This document shows positions 24,095 through 32,379 of a stretch of DNA of 57,671 nt, piece by piece (the first letter of the stretch is position 1; each line of letters begins with the position of its first letter). The position numbers and the translations under genes were made by a program. This DNA is from a virus, in the IMG/VR virus record IMGVR_UViG_3300025647_000002, positions 1 to 57,671 of that record; one strand, written 5' to 3'. The notes under the pieces were generated by a model. That model worked only from the letters and a program-made list of their open reading frames with translations. It searched no databases and had not been told where the DNA came from.

Positions 24095-26487
24095 CAGACG
24101 TCCCTCAAACCAGTGGGTGTCTCAGCTATACGTATAGCCCTAAGCCGTACAGAACCTTCGACGCCCACCTCGAATGTATCGGAACGGTAGCCGTGTGGCA
24201 AACGAAACACTTTGCGACTGTCAAGAAGTTGTGTCGCGACAAGCTCGCCGTCCACCCAAAACTTAAATACGATACCCCCGTCGGCATCCCACTTCAGGTC
24301 CGCAAGGTCCCAGCTCTCGGTTACATCATTCCATGCCGGTGAAACCGGCGCATAGTCTGCATCCACTTGTCCGGCCCCGATGTTGATCGGGTTCGGTGTC
24401 ATGATAACTTTGGACTTCCACTCGAAAGGCTGCGCTGGTTGGTCCAGATCGTCCCATAGGTACACATCACCGGTGGTTCCTGTTGCGTAGTACAGGTTGT
24501 TCGTAAGCGAATCGTACCAAGTGGCTTCAGGTTGCAGCGCCGTTGATAGATCGACGAAGAACCCGCCAACTTTATCATCCCGCTCGAAACTGATCCCGCC
24601 ACTAGAGTGCCATGCGAGGTACGTGTCTTTGTAGGCTGTACCTATGAGCGTGGATGGGTCGAGGTCTGCGTTCCATGTGTCACTGTTGTACAGCAAGCGT
24701 GTGGCCAGCTGGGGTCCAGTCGTGGTGGAGTACATAGCGAGCCCATCATGAGTTGTGTACATGACACCGAACCCCATGTTGGCGATGCTGCGTTTGTTTA
24801 GGCAGGGGTACTGGGCATCCACCCGCGTCAGCGCAAGTACAGCAGGGTCATTACCCTGTGCGAGATACGGATAGCTGTCGGTGGCGATAAGCAGGTACCC
24901 CGAGAACACTGTTAGCCCTACAATGTTGTAGGGGATTTCTTTCTTATATGTCCTTGGCCACGCGTGGTATTGGCCCGGCTCCGAGAAGTATATCTCGTTG
25001 CCCACGAAACCGACGAGGATATTGTTGTTGTACAGTGTGAGCCCCTTCAACCCAACGGGCGGGGGGACGTAGTCGTCTGTGACCAACGCGTTGAGGAGGC
25101 TTGCGACATTGAAGTCGTCGATAAAATCATAGGAGCCGTCACCCCAATACCGTGGTGTGCTCGTGCCGGGGTTCTCAGATATGTCGTGGTAGAGTGTGCC
25201 GCCAGTACCGCCGGAGCCAGTACCACCGGTGTATGTGAAGGTGAAATCATCCGTCACATCCGTGACCTCGCCGCCGGTCACGCCGGTGCTGATCTTGAAG
25301 TAGTTGCCGACTGACAGGTTATGAGGCTCCGCAGTCGTTACGGTGGTGCCAACCACGCTTACGACATCCACAGGGAACCACAACGTGGCGAGCCGCAGGT
25401 ATTCTGTGTCGGCCACAGTGGAGAGCGTACGGTACAGCCGGATACCACGGATAAAGTTATTGCCTGCAGGCCGCTCAATCGGCAGGTTCCCTACGGTGAC
25501 GACCTGCCCCTCTTTGATGTACAGTTCATCCGACGGCAGTGACCCGATGGATTCTTCTTCCCATGGTGTGAACCACGTGTAGAGATAGGTCCGCGCCTGC
25601 GTACTACCCGAAAGGTCTACACGACCCACGTCGCTTGTCGATGTACCGACCTGAAAACCCGGGCTGTTGTATGTGAACGTGTTGCTGCCAGTGACTGTCA
25701 CCTCGACCGATAACGCATTTAAGCTCGTGAGGTCCAGACGGACATTACCCGTAGTATCACCGGACTCCGGTGTCGTGATAGTAAACGTGTTGGTGGTAAT
25801 GGCCGTTATCGTGTAGATGTTGTCTTGATCGTCCGCCTCGCCAGATGTGAAGCGGAGCAGGACCCGCGCACCGACCGCGATGTTGTGGTCAGCGATCGTG
25901 ACTGTAACGGTCGTGTTTGTACGGGAGTATGTACCCGCAATATCGACGAATCCGCTGATCGAGACGAACGCTCCGCTCTTGAGTGTATGAGGCTCACTCG
26001 TCGTCATTGTGACGAGACCGCCGACATCACGCGCGTATGAGGCTGTCGTCTTGGTGGTGAACGTATCTGCCACAGCAGTCGGTGTCAGGTCTGGCAGTGG
26101 TAGCCCTAAGTCATACGACGTGCTTGGGTACGGTGGTACCCCCTTTATAGCCATAGCGTAGGTAGAGACCTTCGGTGCGCCGTCACCGGTGTAATAGAAC
26201 CGTTGCTCGTCGGCGTTGTCTGATCCGGCAGGCGTGGCGATATCCACATCCGTGTCCCAGACCATCCACTCAGGATCGCCGGTCGCAGGGTTGCGCAGAG
26301 CATACAGCGTCTGCGGCGCTACGCCGGTCAATCCATGGTTACCCACGACGGTAGGCCGGGGGTAAGGAATCAAGTCACCGGAATACAGTTTCACATTCGT
26401 CGCAACCTGCGCCGCTGTATCGGGTAGGAGCTCCGGCGCAATGCGTGGAGCCTTCCCTAGAAACTTCTGGAACTTGATCGCTGGCAT
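24094..26487 (-). CDS. Tail tubular protein B / nozzle (T7 gp12-like)
   Basis: 797 residues. The N-terminus (KFLGKAPRIAPELLPDTAAQ, then YSGDLIPYPRP) is the conserved start of gp12-like nozzle proteins, which begin with a strand listing surfaces of the tail hexamer. The rest is beta-rich, with inserted Ig-like segments (residues about 150-330) rich in Thr/Val. T7 gp12 is 794 residues, so size agrees. It forms the distal tube of the short tail and gates DNA release. It overlaps the following gene by one base. Synteny with gp13-16-like genes downstream strengthens the call. Confidence 0.88.
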   Translation of the reverse strand: MPAIKFQKFLGKAPRIAPELLPDTAAQVATNVKLYSGDLIPYPRPTVVGNHGLTGVAPQTLYALRNPATGDPEWMVWDTDVDIATPAGSDNADEQRFYYTGDGAPKVSTYAMAIKGVPPYPSTSYDLGLPLPDLTPTAVADTFTTKTTASYARDVGGLVTMTTSEPHTLKSGAFVSISGFVDIAGTYSRTNTTVTVTIADHNIAVGARVLLRFTSGEADDQDNIYTITAITTNTFTITTPESGDTTGNVRLDLTSLNALSVEVTVTGSNTFTYNSPGFQVGTSTSDVGRVDLSGSTQARTYLYTWFTPWEEESIGSLPSDELYIKEGQVVTVGNLPIERPAGNNFIRGIRLYRTLSTVADTEYLRLATLWFPVDVVSVVGTTVTTAEPHNLSVGNYFKISTGVTGGEVTDVTDDFTFTYTGGTGSGGTGGTLYHDISENPGTSTPRYWGDGSYDFIDDFNVASLLNALVTDDYVPPPVGLKGLTLYNNNILVGFVGNEIYFSEPGQYHAWPRTYKKEIPYNIVGLTVFSGYLLIATDSYPYLAQGNDPAVLALTRVDAQYPCLNKRSIANMGFGVMYTTHDGLAMYSTTTGPQLATRLLYNSDTWNADLDPSTLIGTAYKDTYLAWHSSGGISFERDDKVGGFFVDLSTALQPEATWYDSLTNNLYYATGTTGDVYLWDDLDQPAQPFEWKSKVIMTPNPINIGAGQVDADYAPVSPAWNDVTESWDLADLKWDADGGIVFKFWVDGELVATQLLDSRKVFRLPHGYRSDTFEVGVEGSVRLRAIRIAETPTGLRDV

Positions 26488-26619
26488 TTACTTCTTACCC
26501 ATCTTCTTCATGCACTTCCCGGCCGACTTACACTTCGCCGGGGTAGGGCAGTTGGTACAAGGTTTGAACACCATACCGCCTTTTTTGTAGGTCATTGGCT
26601 TTTTCTTAGTCATTGACAT
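26488..26619 (-). CDS. Cys/Lys-rich small phage protein
   Basis: 43 residues from the ATG at 26619 (gaggga upstream); a longer reading from 26688 is rejected. Composition is Lys-rich, with four cysteines in two pairs: PCTNCP and KCKSAGKC. The KKGGMVFKPC-NCP-PAKC pattern occurs in small proteins of several marine and freshwater phages near tail genes. Metal binding by the cysteines is plausible but unproven. It starts 10 nt inside the o-spanin gene and stops directly before the nozzle ATG. Confidence 0.7.
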   Translation of the reverse strand: MSMTKKKPMTYKKGGMVFKPCTNCPTPAKCKSAGKCMKKMGKK

Positions 26620-26807
26620 AGTCTGTCCCTCACTTCGTTGTGTGTCGTCACATCGACCAGCAGCTGCCGGTCGTTCTCGATTAACCAATCGACGCTACTC
26701 TGACTGCCGAGCGGTATGGTGCGTGTCCAGTCGCACTCAGGGCTTCTTAGACACCCACTTAGAAGCGCGATCAGCGAGACCGTTATTATCAAGCGCACCG
26801 ACCTCAT
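26610..26807 (-). CDS. Outer-membrane spanin (Rz1-like lipoprotein)
   Basis: 65 residues. A short signal peptide (RLIITVSLIALLSGC) ends in a lipobox, LLSGC, so residue C19 would be lipidated. The mature part has a pattern I know from phage lysis cassettes: ECDW at the start, RQLL followed by HNE near the end, then a C-terminal Cys. It begins 71 nt inside the neighbouring membrane protein gene in another frame, exactly like Rz/Rz1 pairs. It would join the inner-membrane spanin to fuse inner and outer membranes at the end of lysis. Confidence 0.82.
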   Translation of the reverse strand: MRSVRLIITVSLIALLSGCLRSPECDWTRTIPLGSQSSVDWLIENDRQLLVDVTTHNEVRDRLCQ

Positions 26808-26955
26808 CCCGCACCTCCTCTGCTGTTTCCATATCTTTCAACCGCTGTTCAAAACGCTTGGCCTTGTCACCGTTGGAGTGGGAGCGGTACCCGAAGAAGT
26901 ACATCACCAGTCCGCTCAGCAGGCCGACCACGAGCGGCAGGATTGCATCAGTCAT
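26737..26955 (-). CDS. Inner-membrane spanin candidate (Rz-like)
   Basis: 72 residues. One N-terminal transmembrane helix (ILPLVVGLLSGLVMYFFGY) is followed by a charged coiled coil (AKRFEQRLKDMETAEEVRDE). Topology (N-in, C-terminal coiled coil in the periplasm) matches i-spanins, though it is short for the class. It overlaps the endolysin gene by ATGA and contains the start of the o-spanin gene in another frame. It could alternatively be a small holin-like protein, but the overlapped lipoprotein favours a spanin. Confidence 0.72.
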   Translation of the reverse strand: MTDAILPLVVGLLSGLVMYFFGYRSHSNGDKAKRFEQRLKDMETAEEVRDEVGALDNNGLADRASKWVSKKP

Positions 26956-27584
26956 TTGCGGCTCCGTCTATACAAGAGGTATCCGATCAGCGTCGCGGCG
27001 ACAATCAGTGCAACAACCTGTGCGGCCGGGGCCAAGGTCCCCAGCAGGGAACTGGCGGCAGGAATGTGTTCTGCCGCGACGGCAATACCACCGGCAACAC
27101 CGACTCCTGCCGCGGCCTGTGCCTCTTTGTCCTCGGTTAGTGTTTCTGGCTGGCGTGGCGGCTCGATAGGCCACTCGGTTTTGCTATCTGGCCAAGGCTT
27201 TCCCCAACTGCGTGCGGGCCCTGTGTCGATGTGCATGAAGCCTGATTTGGGGTAGTACCCAAAGCCAGTGAACCCGACAGCCCGCGCTGCCTGCTCGAAC
27301 TTGTGCGGATCGTGGTTGTCCATCCGCACGTCGAAGGCGATCGCCTCCATGTGCTTGGATGCCTTAGCGCCCCCAACCGCGCGGTTGTGCTCCGGCGAGC
27401 GGTACGCTGATGTGATAATGAGGGGCTTACCCAGCATGTCGCGGAGAGCTTGCAGCTTGTCCATCGCATTTCCGTCGACGACCAGCTTACCGGTACCTTT
27501 ACAGGCCATCTCGCGCGGGCTGAATGACAGCCAAGTCCAGACCGATTCTGGAACTGCCTTGTAATTTGTAAATGAGCGTTTCAT
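26952..27584 (-). CDS. Endolysin: M15 D-Ala-D-Ala carboxypeptidase with C-terminal membrane anchor
   Basis: 210 residues, ATG behind gaggaag. The Peptidase M15A domain (about 15-130) has the zinc ligands H78 and D85 (SKHMEAIAFDV) and H118 (GFMHIDTG), with the SAYRSPEHN motif before them. It should cut peptidoglycan peptides in the periplasm. A linker (130-180) leads to a C-terminal transmembrane helix (AAQVVALIVAATLIGYLLY) ended by basic residues RRSRK. There is no N-terminal signal peptide. A tail-anchored M15 endolysin is unusual; the anchor may hold it at the membrane until the holin acts. It is flanked by holin-like and spanin genes. Confidence 0.87.
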   Translation of the reverse strand: MKRSFTNYKAVPESVWTWLSFSPREMACKGTGKLVVDGNAMDKLQALRDMLGKPLIITSAYRSPEHNRAVGGAKASKHMEAIAFDVRMDNHDPHKFEQAARAVGFTGFGYYPKSGFMHIDTGPARSWGKPWPDSKTEWPIEPPRQPETLTEDKEAQAAAGVGVAGGIAVAAEHIPAASSLLGTLAPAAQVVALIVAATLIGYLLYRRSRK

Positions 27585-27585
27585 A

Positions 27586-27810
27586 TCACTTCCTCATGTG
27601 CCGCTCGATATTATCGAGCTTCTCTAGTACAGTCTTGAAGCTGTCCTTCACTTCTTTGTACTCGCGATCGTGCGCCTCTTTGTTCGCAGCTTGCGTAGCT
27701 TTTAGCACCGCAATATCTGTTATGTTGGTCTGCGTCTTGCTGTGTAGTACCCATACAAAAGCTGCCACAGGTGCAACAATCCACTGCATGATGGTGTTAA
27801 TAACGTCCAT
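27586..27810 (-). CDS. Small membrane protein, holin candidate
   Basis: 74 residues, ATG behind aaaggag, 14-nt overlap with the upstream gene. One hydrophobic segment near the N-terminus (IMQWIVAPVAAFVWVLHS), then a long charged coiled coil (AANKEAHDREYKEVKDSF...). It sits directly before the endolysin gene, the usual holin place. A single transmembrane helix plus coiled coil is compatible with class III holins or XhlA-like proteins. Function is inferred from position. Confidence 0.65.
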   Translation of the reverse strand: MDVINTIMQWIVAPVAAFVWVLHSKTQTNITDIAVLKATQAANKEAHDREYKEVKDSFKTVLEKLDNIERHMRK

Positions 27811-28312
27811 CTGTACGCTCCTTTATCTCGTCCATGATAGCCAAAAGGCACCCGAACGTCTCCCGCGCTGACGGCGTAAAGTGGACTTGGGTCCTAGCCT
27901 GCGCAATCCAGTCTTTGGCTTTTGCGCTTTCTATATATGAAATGTGTCCGCACGGCAGGCCGCGCTTCACCAAAATGGGGGCCATCACGCGGCCGCCCGA
28001 CCGGTGCGCGCCGTGCAGTACGTAGGCCGCGCCAGTCACGTCATGCCCCACAAGGCTGGCCGCAAAGGTCAGGGCCGCCGCACTGGGACGGGCCGCGGGC
28101 AGGACAGAGAGGTCCGCATTGAGCAGTCCGTCACGCGCCATGTGCGCCGGTAGCGATTGGTCCACCACGCTGTGCAGGCAGCGAAAAGCCCATAACCAGT
28201 CCGCCCATTCCTGCGGGGTGACGTTACCCTTGGACATGCGCCCGCCGACCGGGTGTTCCTCGCAGGCGTGGTGCATGTCCTTGGTCGCGTCGTATAGCGT
28301 CGTCATACCCAT
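27797..28312 (-). CDS. Heme-oxygenase-like protein
   Basis: 171 residues, all-helical, ATG behind aaagga. Two stretches resemble the heme oxygenase fold: the N-terminal LYDATKDMHHACEEHP (6-21), where HO enzymes have the proximal heme His (H14 or H15 here), and YVLHGAHRSGGRVM (97-110), aligned with the distal YV-EGS-LGG helix that covers the heme. Known: phage heme oxygenases occur in cyanophages. Inferred: heme binding or cleavage to biliverdin/iron. Against it: the distal Glu-Gly-Ser is His-Gly-Ala, and no ferredoxin-dependent reductase is nearby. It could be a non-catalytic relative. The gene lies between the fibre cluster and lysis genes, the slot for accessory genes. Confidence 0.55.
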   Translation of the reverse strand: MGMTTLYDATKDMHHACEEHPVGGRMSKGNVTPQEWADWLWAFRCLHSVVDQSLPAHMARDGLLNADLSVLPAARPSAAALTFAASLVGHDVTGAAYVLHGAHRSGGRVMAPILVKRGLPCGHISYIESAKAKDWIAQARTQVHFTPSARETFGCLLAIMDEIKERTDGRY

Positions 28313-28372
28313 GGTTTCCTTTTAGGCGAGTTTGTAGGTCATAAAGTGTTCCTTACATTTTACATCGTATAT

Positions 28373-29668
28373 TTAAACACGAGCTTTTACCCGAAAGCTC
28401 CACTGCGAATAGTTAACAGGGAATATCTCAGCAGAGTTGTCTTTTCTCAGAAGTATAAGAGCATCCCCAACAATAAGCTTTACGGTGTTTGCGTTTACGA
28501 TATTAAAAATAAGACCTCTCTGAGAGTCATTAGGGGTGGCAGGAAGTTGCAACACATCCCCTACAGAGTAACTATTATTATCCACTATACACTGAACTTC
28601 TAAAAGAAGTAGGGGGGACGTTGTGTTTAACGAGTGGGTAAAGTCTGTCTGGCTATCTGTCGACAAAGAAACTAAAGAACTACTATAAGTCCATCCTTGA
28701 GCGAAGTTAACAGCAGCCTTAACCTTAGCAGGAGATACAAGGCTTTCTGTAGTAGAAGTCCCCGCCTGCCAGACCGCAGTGTCCAACGTGGTGTTGCTGC
28801 CCTGCGGGCCGGTCGGCCCTGTAGGACCAGCTTCATCGCCAGCTGGGCCGATGGCCCCCGTGGGTCCCGTAGCACCTAAGCCGTCAACACCAGCGGGGCC
28901 GGTCGGGCCTGTCGGGCCGGTCGGGCCGAGTGTTCCAGCTGGGCCGGTAGGTCCACTCGCGGGGCCAGTCGGGCCCGCTGCACCCGTGGGTCCTACGACG
29001 GAGTTGCCTTGCGGGCCAGTCGGGCCTGTACTGCCATCGGTGCCGGAAGGCCCCGTCGGACCTGTAGGTCCGCTGGCAGGGCCAGTAGGACCTGTGATCG
29101 AGGGACCCTGCGGGCCGGTCGGCCCTGTAGGACCAGCTTCATCGCCAGCTGGGCCGATGGCCCCAGTCGGACCTGTGGGTCCTACAGCGGTGCTATCCGC
29201 ACCCTGCGGGCCGGTCGGCCCCTGCGGGCCTACAATCTGCCCGACGTTGTCCCACAGCGCTCCGTCCCATACGTACAGATCACCGTCGGCGGTCACGATG
29301 TAGGCATCGTTGATCGTATTGCCTAATGCAGGGAGGTCGCCGACCGTAGCAACCGTGCCTATGAAGTTGATGGACACACCCTGCGGGCCAGTCGGGCCTG
29401 TCGGGCCAACGACTGTAGAGTCCGCACCTGCGGCCCCAGTCGGGCCGGTGGGACCAAACACACCGGACGGACCTGTCGGGCCTGTCGGGCCGCTACTATA
29501 GGGCAGGTCTAGGTACGCATCTGCACCGTTACCGATCTTGTATTTGCCGGTGTCTGTTTCCAGCACGAGTTCCCGGTCCGCGAGGATCGGGTTGAACTCG
29601 GTCCAGCGGGCCAAGGTGTCGCCACGTAATGCAAAGCCGATTGTCGAGGATGGTGTGGGTCCGGGCAT
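28373..29668 (-). CDS. Collagen-like tail fibre with Mtd_N-type head (fibre 1)
   Basis: 431 residues. The N-terminal 60 residues ([36 protein letters not shown]) match the Mtd_N-type virion attachment domain. Gly-Pro-Thr triplets form a collagen-like shaft around a small globular insert (residues about 95-150: [18 protein letters not shown]). The last 100 residues are a different domain ([20 protein letters not shown] to the end) with strongly AT-rich codons, presumably the receptor-binding tip. A paralogous fibre (34078-35553) shares the head, insert and shaft but not the tip. Its ATG overlaps the end of the glycosyltransferase gene region (TGATATG). Confidence 0.88.
   Translation of the reverse strand: MPGPTPSSTIGFALRGDTLARWTEFNPILADRELVLETDTGKYKIGNGADAYLDLPYSSGPTGPTGPSGVFGPTGPTGAAGADSTVVGPTGPTGPQGVSINFIGTVATVGDLPALGNTINDAYIVTADGDLYVWDGALWDNVGQIVGPQGPTGPQGADSTAVGPTGPTGAIGPAGDEAGPTGPTGPQGPSITGPTGPASGPTGPTGPSGTDGSTGPTGPQGNSVVGPTGAAGPTGPASGPTGPAGTLGPTGPTGPTGPAGVDGLGATGPTGAIGPAGDEAGPTGPTGPQGSNTTLDTAVWQAGTSTTESLVSPAKVKAAVNFAQGWTYSSSLVSLSTDSQTDFTHSLNTTSPLLLLEVQCIVDNNSYSVGDVLQLPATPNDSQRGLIFNIVNANTVKLIVGDALILLRKDNSAEIFPVNYSQWSFRVKARV
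28800..28858. repeat. 59-bp direct repeat in the fibre 1 shaft (copy 1)
   Basis: Bases 28800-28858 recur exactly at 29106-29164. The offset of 306 bp is 102 codons, so recombination between the copies would shorten or lengthen the collagen-like shaft in frame. Confidence 0.85.
29106..29164. repeat. 59-bp direct repeat in the fibre 1 shaft (copy 2)
   Basis: Exact second copy of 28800-28858; identity breaks at the base after each end. Both lie in Gly-X-Y coding sequence. Confidence 0.85.
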
Positions 29669-29669
29669 A

Positions 29670-30734
29670 TCAGGCCGCCTTGTCTGCGGAGTAGAACTCC
29701 AAGTTACGTTTCAACCGCTCATCACCGGGCTCGAGCCCTACTGCGAGCTTACCGTGTTCTACGGCTTCCCCTGACTTACCGAGGTGGTGGGCCGCCAGCG
29801 CAAGAAGATCATGCGGCTTTGCCCCCCAGACACTCGGGTCCATCGTGTAGACCAAGGCTTTGTCCTTAATCGTCAAAGCCTGTTTAGCACAGTCGTAGCT
29901 TAATTGCCACTGGTCTGTCTTACGCGCGAGGTCAGCCAGCTCTACCCAAGGCTCACGGGTGTTCGGGGCTTCCTCGGTGGCTTTCTGGAGCCAGACCTGT
30001 GCCTGCTCACGGTCGCCCAGCGCCTCGTAGGACTGCGCCATCACGCGCATCGCGTAGCACCGCTCGTTCGCCCAGTCGGCGTTCGGGTTGTCCAGATATT
30101 TATTCAGCGCCACGATGGCGTCGATCCAGCGGCGGCTGAACGTCAGCTCGCGGGCGTAATAGAACGCATTGCGCGGGCAGTGTGGGTCTTCCTTGACTGA
30201 CAGCTCCAGCAGGTCGAGGTATTGCCCCCGGCTCTTGGTAGGATCAGGGTGGTGCGTCACCAAGAGCATGTCCGTCTGGGCATAGAACTCATTGGTCCGC
30301 GCATCCGGGCGCGGGTACTCGTGGCACGGGTGGTGCCAGTGATAGCCGTGGCGCGCGTGGATTTTCTCGTAGTAGAACAGGATGCCTGCGCCCCAGTCGA
30401 ACTTGTAGCGCAGCCGGGTCGTCTTGCCCAGTTCCCAAACACGCTCGATCTCCTCGCGCCAGCCGGGTTCCAGCCGTTCGTCGAGGTCGAGGCTGATACA
30501 CACGTCGATGTCGCGGGGGATGAGGGCAAGCGCCGCGTCCCGGGCCTTATCGAACCGCCAAGGGGTGATGCAGATTTCCGGTACAGTCGCACCGCAAGCA
30601 CGGGCCAACTCGACTGTCTCATCGGTGCTGCCTGTATCCGCGATGAGGATCAGGTCCGCATCCTCGGCAGACTCACAGAACTGCTCGACAAACGAAGCCT
30701 CGTTCTTACTGATGGCGTATACGCAAATCTTCAT
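29670..30734 (-). CDS. GT2-family glycosyltransferase with TPR repeats
   Basis: 354 residues, ATG behind gggag. The N-terminal GT-A domain (1-170) starts with [16 protein letters not shown], has ADTGSTDET (32-40) for nucleotide-sugar binding and the metal-binding DLD at 83-85 ([12 protein letters not shown]). The C-terminal half carries tetratricopeptide-like helix pairs (residues about 180-330; [18 protein letters not shown]). This GT2-TPR layout is frequent in phages near tail fibre genes. Possible substrates are host surface glycans (blocking superinfection) or the phage's own fibres. It sits between the fibre 1 gene and the tail assembly chaperone. Confidence 0.88.
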   Translation of the reverse strand: MKICVYAISKNEASFVEQFCESAEDADLILIADTGSTDETVELARACGATVPEICITPWRFDKARDAALALIPRDIDVCISLDLDERLEPGWREEIERVWELGKTTRLRYKFDWGAGILFYYEKIHARHGYHWHHPCHEYPRPDARTNEFYAQTDMLLVTHHPDPTKSRGQYLDLLELSVKEDPHCPRNAFYYARELTFSRRWIDAIVALNKYLDNPNADWANERCYAMRVMAQSYEALGDREQAQVWLQKATEEAPNTREPWVELADLARKTDQWQLSYDCAKQALTIKDKALVYTMDPSVWGAKPHDLLALAAHHLGKSGEAVEHGKLAVGLEPGDERLKRNLEFYSADKAA

Positions 30735-30737
30735 GTG

Positions 30738-31187
30738 TTACTCTCCCAGTTTGGTTGGCCAAGTGATGCTCCACGGAAAGCCAGCTTGGTCTGTGACATC
30801 GCGCAGCGACTGACGGTATGCGGCCCACTCTGGCGTCATCGTGTTGTCGCTCAAGGCCATCCAGTCAGTCTGTTGCAGGAGATAGTCCCGCTGCGAGCGA
30901 ACAGATTGCGCCTCGTTGTCGGTGCGCTGCGCGATCTCTTCGGGCGTTGCGTCCGTCACGTCCCAGACCTGCGTCCACTCTCCGTCGGTCAGGACAGCCG
31001 TGCCCTCGGTGGCATTCTTCGTGTAATCCACCTCCGGACGCGGTGTCAGCGTCAGCGGGAATACATCCCAGCTTGCCAGAAGCTCGTCGCTGGGACGCTT
31101 CGGGAAGGACGTGTTCGGGTTGTCATGACGCAGTTGCCCGATTGAGTAATTCTCAGGCTGGCCGTTTGTGATCTTCAGGTGTGGCAT
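30738..31187 (-). CDS. Tail fibre assembly chaperone-like protein
   Basis: 149 residues, started at the ATG at 31187 because of the GGAGG 8 nt upstream; a longer reading from 31349 is rejected. The C-terminal part has the pattern RDYLLQQTDWMALSD, then EWAAYRQSLRD and GFPWSITWP, typical of phage tail assembly chaperones (APC/Tfa-like). The N-terminal part is strand-rich. Such proteins help trimerise fibre tips and may remain bound. It lies within the fibre cluster, directly after propeller 2. Confidence 0.75.
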   Translation of the reverse strand: MPHLKITNGQPENYSIGQLRHDNPNTSFPKRPSDELLASWDVFPLTLTPRPEVDYTKNATEGTAVLTDGEWTQVWDVTDATPEEIAQRTDNEAQSVRSQRDYLLQQTDWMALSDNTMTPEWAAYRQSLRDVTDQAGFPWSITWPTKLGE

Positions 31188-31198
31188 ATAAGCCTCCG

Positions 31199-32017
31199 TT
31201 ATGCAGTGGAGTATTGGTACAGTTTGTTCGTGGCGTCTCCAATAGCGTACATTTTTGTGCCATCGGGTTTGAAACTGACGCCTTTTATAAATGTGTCTTG
31301 GCCCGCCACGCTGAACCTCTGCACATATGTTGCACTCGAAACGTCCCAAGGACTGCCGAGAGCGTACTCACCGATAGAGTCACTCCCGTCGCTGACCACA
31401 TACATGGCCGTTCCGTCCGGCTTGAAAAATATCCCGTCCGCAGTTGGTGAGTTTGCACCAACGCTAACATTCTGGAAAAATACAGCCGTAGAGACATTCC
31501 ACGGAGTACTTAAATTGTACTCATGCACTCGGTCATTCAGCCAGCCACACATGTACATTTTTGTACCATCAGGCTTGAAGAAAAGACCTGTTGGAACTGG
31601 TTCTTGACTTCCGACATATATGCTTGTTTGAACGCCCCAGAAAGGCATGTTCCACGCATCGGAAGTCGAGTTGTACTGCCAAACACGGTCGGAACCTCCG
31701 CCCGTGACATACATCACCAAACCATCAGGTTTGAAGAATACCGCAGCAGGATTGTTTTCTTGGGCTGCGGTCGAAAAAGAACCAGATGCGAGAGCGGTTG
31801 ATAAGTCCCACGGCGTACTCAAAACGTACCTGTAAATCCGGTCTGTGTTGTTCCCTGCGATAAACATCATCGTGCCGTCGGGCCTAAAAAACAGCCCGTT
31901 TGGTGTGGTGTCTTGCGTACTAAGGCTGAAACTGACCCCATCATAAACGGCGTCTGTCAGGTTCCAGCCTCCGCCACCACCCGTCCCACCTGCGCCCGCT
32001 GCCTTTGCCCACAACAT
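31199..32017 (-). CDS. Beta-propeller tail protein 2 (FKPDGTKMY repeats)
   Basis: 272 residues from the ATG at 32017, which overlaps the upstream stop (TAATG). After a glycine-rich start (AAGAGGTGGGGG) come five repeats of about 50 residues with the core (G)-FFKPDGTKMY-G and an end EYxLSTPWxxST. This is the repeat style of NHL/YVTN-like beta-propellers. In this position it is likely a fibre-tip or baseplate-associated adhesin for host glycans. Its first residues and its junction with the upstream gene copy those of propeller 1 at 33167-34078, pointing to a duplicated module. Confidence 0.82.
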   Translation of the reverse strand: MLWAKAAGAGGTGGGGGWNLTDAVYDGVSFSLSTQDTTPNGLFFRPDGTMMFIAGNNTDRIYRYVLSTPWDLSTALASGSFSTAAQENNPAAVFFKPDGLVMYVTGGGSDRVWQYNSTSDAWNMPFWGVQTSIYVGSQEPVPTGLFFKPDGTKMYMCGWLNDRVHEYNLSTPWNVSTAVFFQNVSVGANSPTADGIFFKPDGTAMYVVSDGSDSIGEYALGSPWDVSSATYVQRFSVAGQDTFIKGVSFKPDGTKMYAIGDATNKLYQYSTA

Positions 32018-32376
32018 TACGAGCCGTCCCCTACGAGAGCACCATAGAGCGTCGAGCCGACTTTCCAAAGTGCGACGACTGTGTCTGCATCAGTGGCTAG
32101 ATCAGGTGCTGCGGCTGCGTTGTTGATCCACGTCATCGTTGGCCACGTGACCGCGAACCCTGTACCGTCGTCGATCATGAGCGTGATGCCCTGACCTGCG
32201 GAGAACCCGTCGGTGTATGTGGTGGCTCCCGTCAGGGTGTGCGTCTGCACAGAGCCGTTGTCCGGCTCGAGCGCAACACTCGTCCCAGTGATCGCGTACA
32301 CATCCTCGGTGATCGTGCCGCTGGTCACGACAGGGCTGGTGCGTCCGAAGTTGGCTAGGTCGCGTGCGTTGGTCAT
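32017..32376 (-). CDS. Stand-alone copy of the fibre 2 C-terminal domain
   Basis: 119 residues, ATG behind ggag. From residue 25 onward it parallels the last 95 residues of fibre 2 (34078-35553): both contain [27 protein letters not shown] and end [10 protein letters not shown]. The first 24 residues are unique (MTNARDLANFGRTSPVV). It therefore looks like a detached tip or trimerisation domain that can associate with a fibre or with the propeller encoded next. The one-base overlap with the propeller (TAATG) is the same as at the fibre 2/propeller 1 junction. Confidence 0.82.
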   Translation of the reverse strand: MTNARDLANFGRTSPVVTSGTITEDVYAITGTSVALEPDNGSVQTHTLTGATTYTDGFSAGQGITLMIDDGTGFAVTWPTMTWINNAAAAPDLATDADTVVALWKVGSTLYGALVGDGS

Positions 32377-32379
32377 GGG

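Noticed and set aside
28779-29303. Plus-strand open frame with GPVGPVG repeats opposite fibre 1
   Set aside because: Gly and Pro codons (GGN/CCN) are each other's complements, so a collagen gene reads as another collagen-like frame on the opposite strand; there is no ribosome site or operon context.
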